From an uncultured Alistipes sp. (GTDB lineage Bacteria; Bacteroidota; Bacteroidia; Bacteroidales; Rikenellaceae): 32,711 bases of DNA. Of the stretch, positions 29,866 through 32,711 are shown piece after piece. The notes under the pieces are model-generated. The model was given only the letters and a program-made list of their open reading frames with translations. It was not told the origin of the DNA and ran no database searches. Position 1 is the first letter of the stretch. Every line of letters starts with the position of its first letter. The stretch lies in contig CAJTYA010000018.1 in the NCBI GenBank assembly GCA_910583985.1, forward strand, positions 22,844 to 55,554, given 5' to 3'. The position numbers and the translations under genes are program-made.

Positions 29866-30759
29866 ATGAGAGACTTTTTGTGCCTGCTGTCGATGCTCCT
29901 GCTCGTTTCGCTCTCCTCCTGCGTACAGCGGAACGACACGGGAAGACTGACCGAGGAAAAGGATTCGCTGGCCGCCGTCGTCGCCCAGAAGGATTCCGTC
30001 ATCGACGGGATTTTCGCGTCGATGAACGTCATCGCCGAAAATCTCGACGCGATCAAGCGGCGGGAAAACGTCATCGCCGCCGACATGGCCCAAGGCGAAC
30101 TGCCCAAGCAGGCCTCCGCCAAAATCAACGAGGACATCCAAGCCATCGACCGGTTGCTCAAGGAAAACAAACAGACGATCGGACGGCTCGAACAGTCGGC
30201 CCAGCAATTGAAAAAAGCGAACGTGAAGATCGCCGGTCTCGAAAAAATGATCGCCCAGCTCAACAGCCAGATCGAATCGAAAAATCAGGAGATCGAAGTA
30301 CTCCGCAAGAACCTCGACCGGGCGAATTCGCAGATGGCCGAGCTCAACGAAAAGGTGACGGACCTCAACACACAGGTCACGGGACTCAACGAGGAGAAGG
30401 CCACGCTCGAAGGGGAGGTGAAAATGCAGAACGACATCCTCAATTCGGGCTATTACATCGTCGGTCCGGAAAAGGAACTGCTCGCCAAGGAGATCGTCTA
30501 CAAGAGCGGGTTCATCGGCCGGACGCTCAAGATCAACGAAAACCGCAGTCTGGAAAGCTTTACGCAGATCGACATCCGAAACTTCGACGAAGTGAAGATC
30601 GACCCGGTCAAAGCCTCGCAGGTACAGTTGGTCAGCTCGCATCCGACCGGCTCGTTCGAGTTCGTCACCAACGACAAGGGGGAAGTGACCGCACTGGCCA
30701 TCAAGGACAAGGGCAAATTCTGGGAATACTCCAAAGTACTGGTCATCAGCCACAAATAA
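29866..30759 (+). CDS. coiled-coil lipoprotein
   Basis: A 297-residue lipoprotein. The signal ends S-L-S-S-C (Cys19). Residues about 28-185 are a long coiled coil with clear heptads (IGRLEQSAQQLKKANVKIAGLEKMIAQLNSQIE and similar). A globular C-terminal part (about 186-297, from ILNSGYYIVGPEKELLAKEIV) is well conserved in Bacteroidales as I recall, though without an assigned function. It probably lies in the periplasm, anchored to the outer membrane. It is 67 bases after the barrel protein gene, in the same direction, and followed by a strong hairpin. Confidence 0.75.
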   Translation: MRDFLCLLSMLLLVSLSSCVQRNDTGRLTEEKDSLAAVVAQKDSVIDGIFASMNVIAENLDAIKRRENVIAADMAQGELPKQASAKINEDIQAIDRLLKENKQTIGRLEQSAQQLKKANVKIAGLEKMIAQLNSQIESKNQEIEVLRKNLDRANSQMAELNEKVTDLNTQVTGLNEEKATLEGEVKMQNDILNSGYYIVGPEKELLAKEIVYKSGFIGRTLKINENRSLESFTQIDIRNFDEVKIDPVKASQVQLVSSHPTGSFEFVTNDKGEVTALAIKDKGKFWEYSKVLVISHK

Positions 30760-30786
30760 TCCGGAACCGACGCGTGGTTCCGCCCC

Positions 30787-30824
30787 TGCGCAGCACCCGT
30801 GCCGGATTTCGGCGCGGGTGCTGC
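30787..30824 (+). terminator. hairpin after coiled-coil lipoprotein gene
   Basis: GCGCAGCACCCG and CGGGTGCTGCGC form a very stable stem around TGCCGGATTTCGGCG. There is no T-run, so it is intrinsic-terminator-like only. Confidence 0.6.
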
Positions 30825-31400
30825 GCATATATCGAGGCGACGCGGACAGGCAAGGGCTTCCTTTTTTCGGTTCCGGGCGGAACGAGGGGAAGGCCGCAAC
30901 AGGCGCAGCGCACGACATGCCGCACCGAAAAAAGAGCAGGCCACCGAACAGGTATCGTCCCGGCGTTCGGCGACCGTCGTTTTCCGCCGGAACGGCGGAC
31001 GAACCGTGGTTTCGGGTGCGGCGTCCGGCCGTTCACTTTCCGCAGCCGCCTCGCGGGCACAAGCAACCGGATCGTGGCGAAACAAAGATGCTCGAAACGA
31101 TACGCCCGGCCTCCGCGGAAATGCATCGTCCCGTTGCCGTTCTCTCCGACAGAGAATCGTTCCGGGCCTCGGCGACGCATCGTCCTCGACATGTCGCACC
31201 GGACGGGTCCGCCCTTCGCTCCCGCCGACGGAGCGGCGAGCCTCGGCCGAACCCCGTTCCCGGCAGCAAGGAGGAAAAGCGGCGGTTCGGGAGGAGACAG
31301 ACCGTATGTCCTTTCTCCCGGAGCGCAACGGTTTTCGCGGGGTCCGGCAAAACGAAAAACCGCTTCCCTGCATAAAACTTTCGAACGGAGCGTAATTATT
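30825..31400. other. GC-rich stretch without recognisable gene
   Basis: Nearly 600 bases with open frames on both strands but only Arg/Ser/Pro-rich translations that overlap each other. No motif, repeat or RNA was seen. Confidence 0.55.
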
Positions 31401-31430
31401 TTGGAAAACCGCAGAGATTGATTACCTTTG
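31401..31430 (+). promoter_or_regulatory. promoter of L31 gene
   Basis: TTG (31401-31403), exactly 19 bases, TACCTTTG (31423-31430), a full consensus promoter 58 bases before the start codon. Confidence 0.85.
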
Positions 31431-31488
31431 CGGTCCGTGCGAGGGGACTCGCCGAAATTCGAAGTCATTATTAAAAACAAACAAAACC

Positions 31489-31758
31489 ATGAAAAAAGGT
31501 ATTCATCCTGAGAACTATCGTTTAGTGGCATTCAAGGATATGTCGAATGATCATGTGTTTTTGTGCAGGTCCGCCGTTCAGACAAAAGAAACCATCGAAG
31601 TGAACGGCGAAACCTATCCCGTGTATAAGATGGAAATTTCCAACACGTCTCACCCGTTCTACACCGGTAAGATGAAGTTGGTAGACACCGCAGGACGCGT
31701 CGATAAGTTTATGAGCCGCTATCAGAAACACTACGATAAGAAAGCCGCCAACAAGTAA
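31489..31758 (+). CDS. rpmE2: 50S ribosomal protein L31 type B
   Basis: An 89-residue type B L31. The family core is visible: MKKGIHPENYR at the start, DVFLCRS-like DHVFLCRSAV, and SHPFYTGKMKLVDTAGRVDKFMSRY (about 54-78). The zinc-ribbon Cys residues of the type A form are absent. L31 bridges the two ribosomal subunits. It has its own consensus promoter and terminator, so it is a single-gene unit. Confidence 0.96.
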   Translation: MKKGIHPENYRLVAFKDMSNDHVFLCRSAVQTKETIEVNGETYPVYKMEISNTSHPFYTGKMKLVDTAGRVDKFMSRYQKHYDKKAANK

Positions 31759-31781
31759 AAGCGGCCTCTCGGACAAGAAAA

Positions 31782-31811
31782 AAGGCGTCGGACGATCTCC
31801 GGCGCCTTTTG
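31782..31811 (+). terminator. terminator of L31 gene
   Basis: AAAGGCG-TCGG and CCGG-CGCCTTT pair around a short loop and run into TTTTG on the plus strand, 24 bases after the L31 stop. Confidence 0.75.
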
Positions 31812-32673
31812 TGTTTCCGCGCTCCGGCGAACGGAACGCCCTCGGTCCGGCCGGAACTCCGGCAAGGGATCGTATTCCGACTGCCGGTCGGTCCGAACAC
31901 GCTCTCTCCGACCTCCTGTCGGGGAACTTCCGACGGAATGCCGACGAAAGCGGAATACCGGCACAACGGGTCCGATCCGCAGCATCGCCCGACCGACGGC
32001 CATTGCATCCGACGACCTTGCCCGGTACGGGACCACACCCGACCGAACCGTCGGGGCGCTACGCACCGGTCGCCTCCGCACGCTCTCCAAGCGAGCCGAT
32101 CGGAGGTCGGAAAAACACGAACCGGGAAACCGATGCCACCGGATACACCGCAGATACTCCGTCGGTTTCCCGGTCCACCGCTTCTCCTCCCCCCGAAAAC
32201 GGCCATGCAACAGACGTGGACGACAAAAACGCACTCACCCCCTCGCCCAAACTGTCCGACGATCCGAGGGAAGCGACCCAAAACGGAGCGGGCCGGTACG
32301 TCCGGATGCACAGCAAGCCCTCGTCGGCCTCCCGGTCCACCGATTTTCCTTCCCCCCCCGAAAACGGCCATGCAACAGACGCGGACGACAAAAACGCACA
32401 CCCCCTCGCCCAAACTGTCCGCCGATCCGAGGGAAACGACCCAAAAAGGACGGGACCGGTGCGTGCGCATGCAACGCAGATGCCTCCGCCCGGTCTTTCG
32501 CCGCGGCGTTTTTTTCTCCCTCGCCGACGGGAACCGGACACAATGAGAACAGAGGAGAGGGAGCGACAGGCGAAAGGAAAAAGGCGGAAAAGACACAAGA
32601 GACAGGACGGAGAGAGGGAAACGGGAAGGCAGGAGACGGAGAAAACGAGGAAAACCGACAGCCCCGAAAACGG
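31812..32673. other. GC-rich stretch without recognisable gene
   Basis: About 860 bases with no convincing gene. It contains a degenerate tandem duplication (about 32131-32480) and a purine-rich stretch (about 32541-32662). Minus-strand frames across it give repetitive Arg/Gly/Pro-rich chains in more than one frame, consistent with repeated non-coding DNA. Confidence 0.55.
32162..32480. repeat. degenerate tandem duplication, about 162-base unit
   Basis: Unit 1 begins at 32162 and unit 2 at 32324. Both contain CCCGGTCCACCG, GAAAACGGCCATGCAACAGA, CCCTCGCCCAAACTGTCCG and GATCCGAGGGAA in the same order, with substitutions and 1-2 base indels. The indels change frame between units, which argues against a coding repeat. 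Fragments of the unit's end also occur just before unit 1. Confidence 0.8.
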
Positions 32674-32711
32674 ATTCGGCCCTGCCGCAACGGTTTGCGG
32701 CAGGGCCGAAT
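32674..32711. terminator. perfect 17-base hairpin at window end
   Basis: ATTCGGCCCTGCCGCAA (32674-32690) and TTGCGGCAGGGCCGAAT (32695-32711) pair perfectly around CGGT. It probably terminates a gene outside the window on the minus strand. What follows 32711 is not visible, so a T-run cannot be judged. Confidence 0.6.

Noticed and set aside
29665..30918. Minus-strand frame of 417 codons over the coiled-coil lipoprotein
   Set aside because: Antisense shadow; heptad-rich coding on the plus strand explains it.

Overview
The window looks like a chromosomal segment of a GC-rich member of the Bacteroidales, most likely Alistipes or a close relative (inference). The evidence is: repeated promoters of the Bacteroidetes type (TTTG or TTG, 19-21 bases, TAnnTTTG); a type V fimbrial operon of fimbrillin, DUF4906, DUF5119 and DUF3575 proteins; lipoproteins with S(D/E)n tails after the lipid cysteine; and long GC-rich spacers without genes.

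Layout. 1-60 is a 7-base tandem repeat. 94-5179 (+) is a compact phage-derived island: small unknown, capsid-like protein, unknown, portal, head connector, then a lysis cassette of holin, transglycosylase with an EF-hand, and a one-piece spanin. No terminase or tail gene is visible. 5331-5848 holds two copies of a structured small RNA (-). 6127-7790 (-) is a two-gene operon of EF-hand/leucine-rich-repeat lipoproteins. 8131-11597 is a complete IS1595-type transposon with inverted ends and an 8-base target duplication. It carries a transposase, a lipoprotein, a membrane protein, two small unknowns and two strongly foldable RNAs. 11682-12461 (-) is an S1/P1 nuclease, followed by about 1 kb without genes.

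13519-22261 (-) is a six-gene fimbrial operon: DUF3575 outer-membrane protein, DUF5119 anchor-like lipoprotein, three fimbrillins and a DUF4906 tip-like protein. It faces a divergent serine recombinase (22618-23274). Between them lies a candidate invertible promoter: 13-base inverted repeats (one mismatch) enclose one good promoter that now points at the recombinase. Flipping would aim it at the fimbriae and take it away from the recombinase. I regard this as the strongest candidate for an interesting system.

23426-26227 (-) is a large SF1 helicase with a C-terminal Vsr/DUF559-like nuclease, plausibly a defence protein. 26734-26948 holds two tRNA-Leu genes (-), preceded by a third copy of the small RNA family and another small-RNA candidate. 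27371-29039 (+) is housekeeping (L25, peptidyl-tRNA hydrolase, S4-domain protein). 29346-30759 holds an outer-membrane barrel protein and a coiled-coil lipoprotein. 31489-31758 is L31 type B. The remaining stretch to 32711 is GC-rich and apparently non-coding, with a degenerate tandem duplication, a purine-rich stretch and a perfect hairpin at the window edge.
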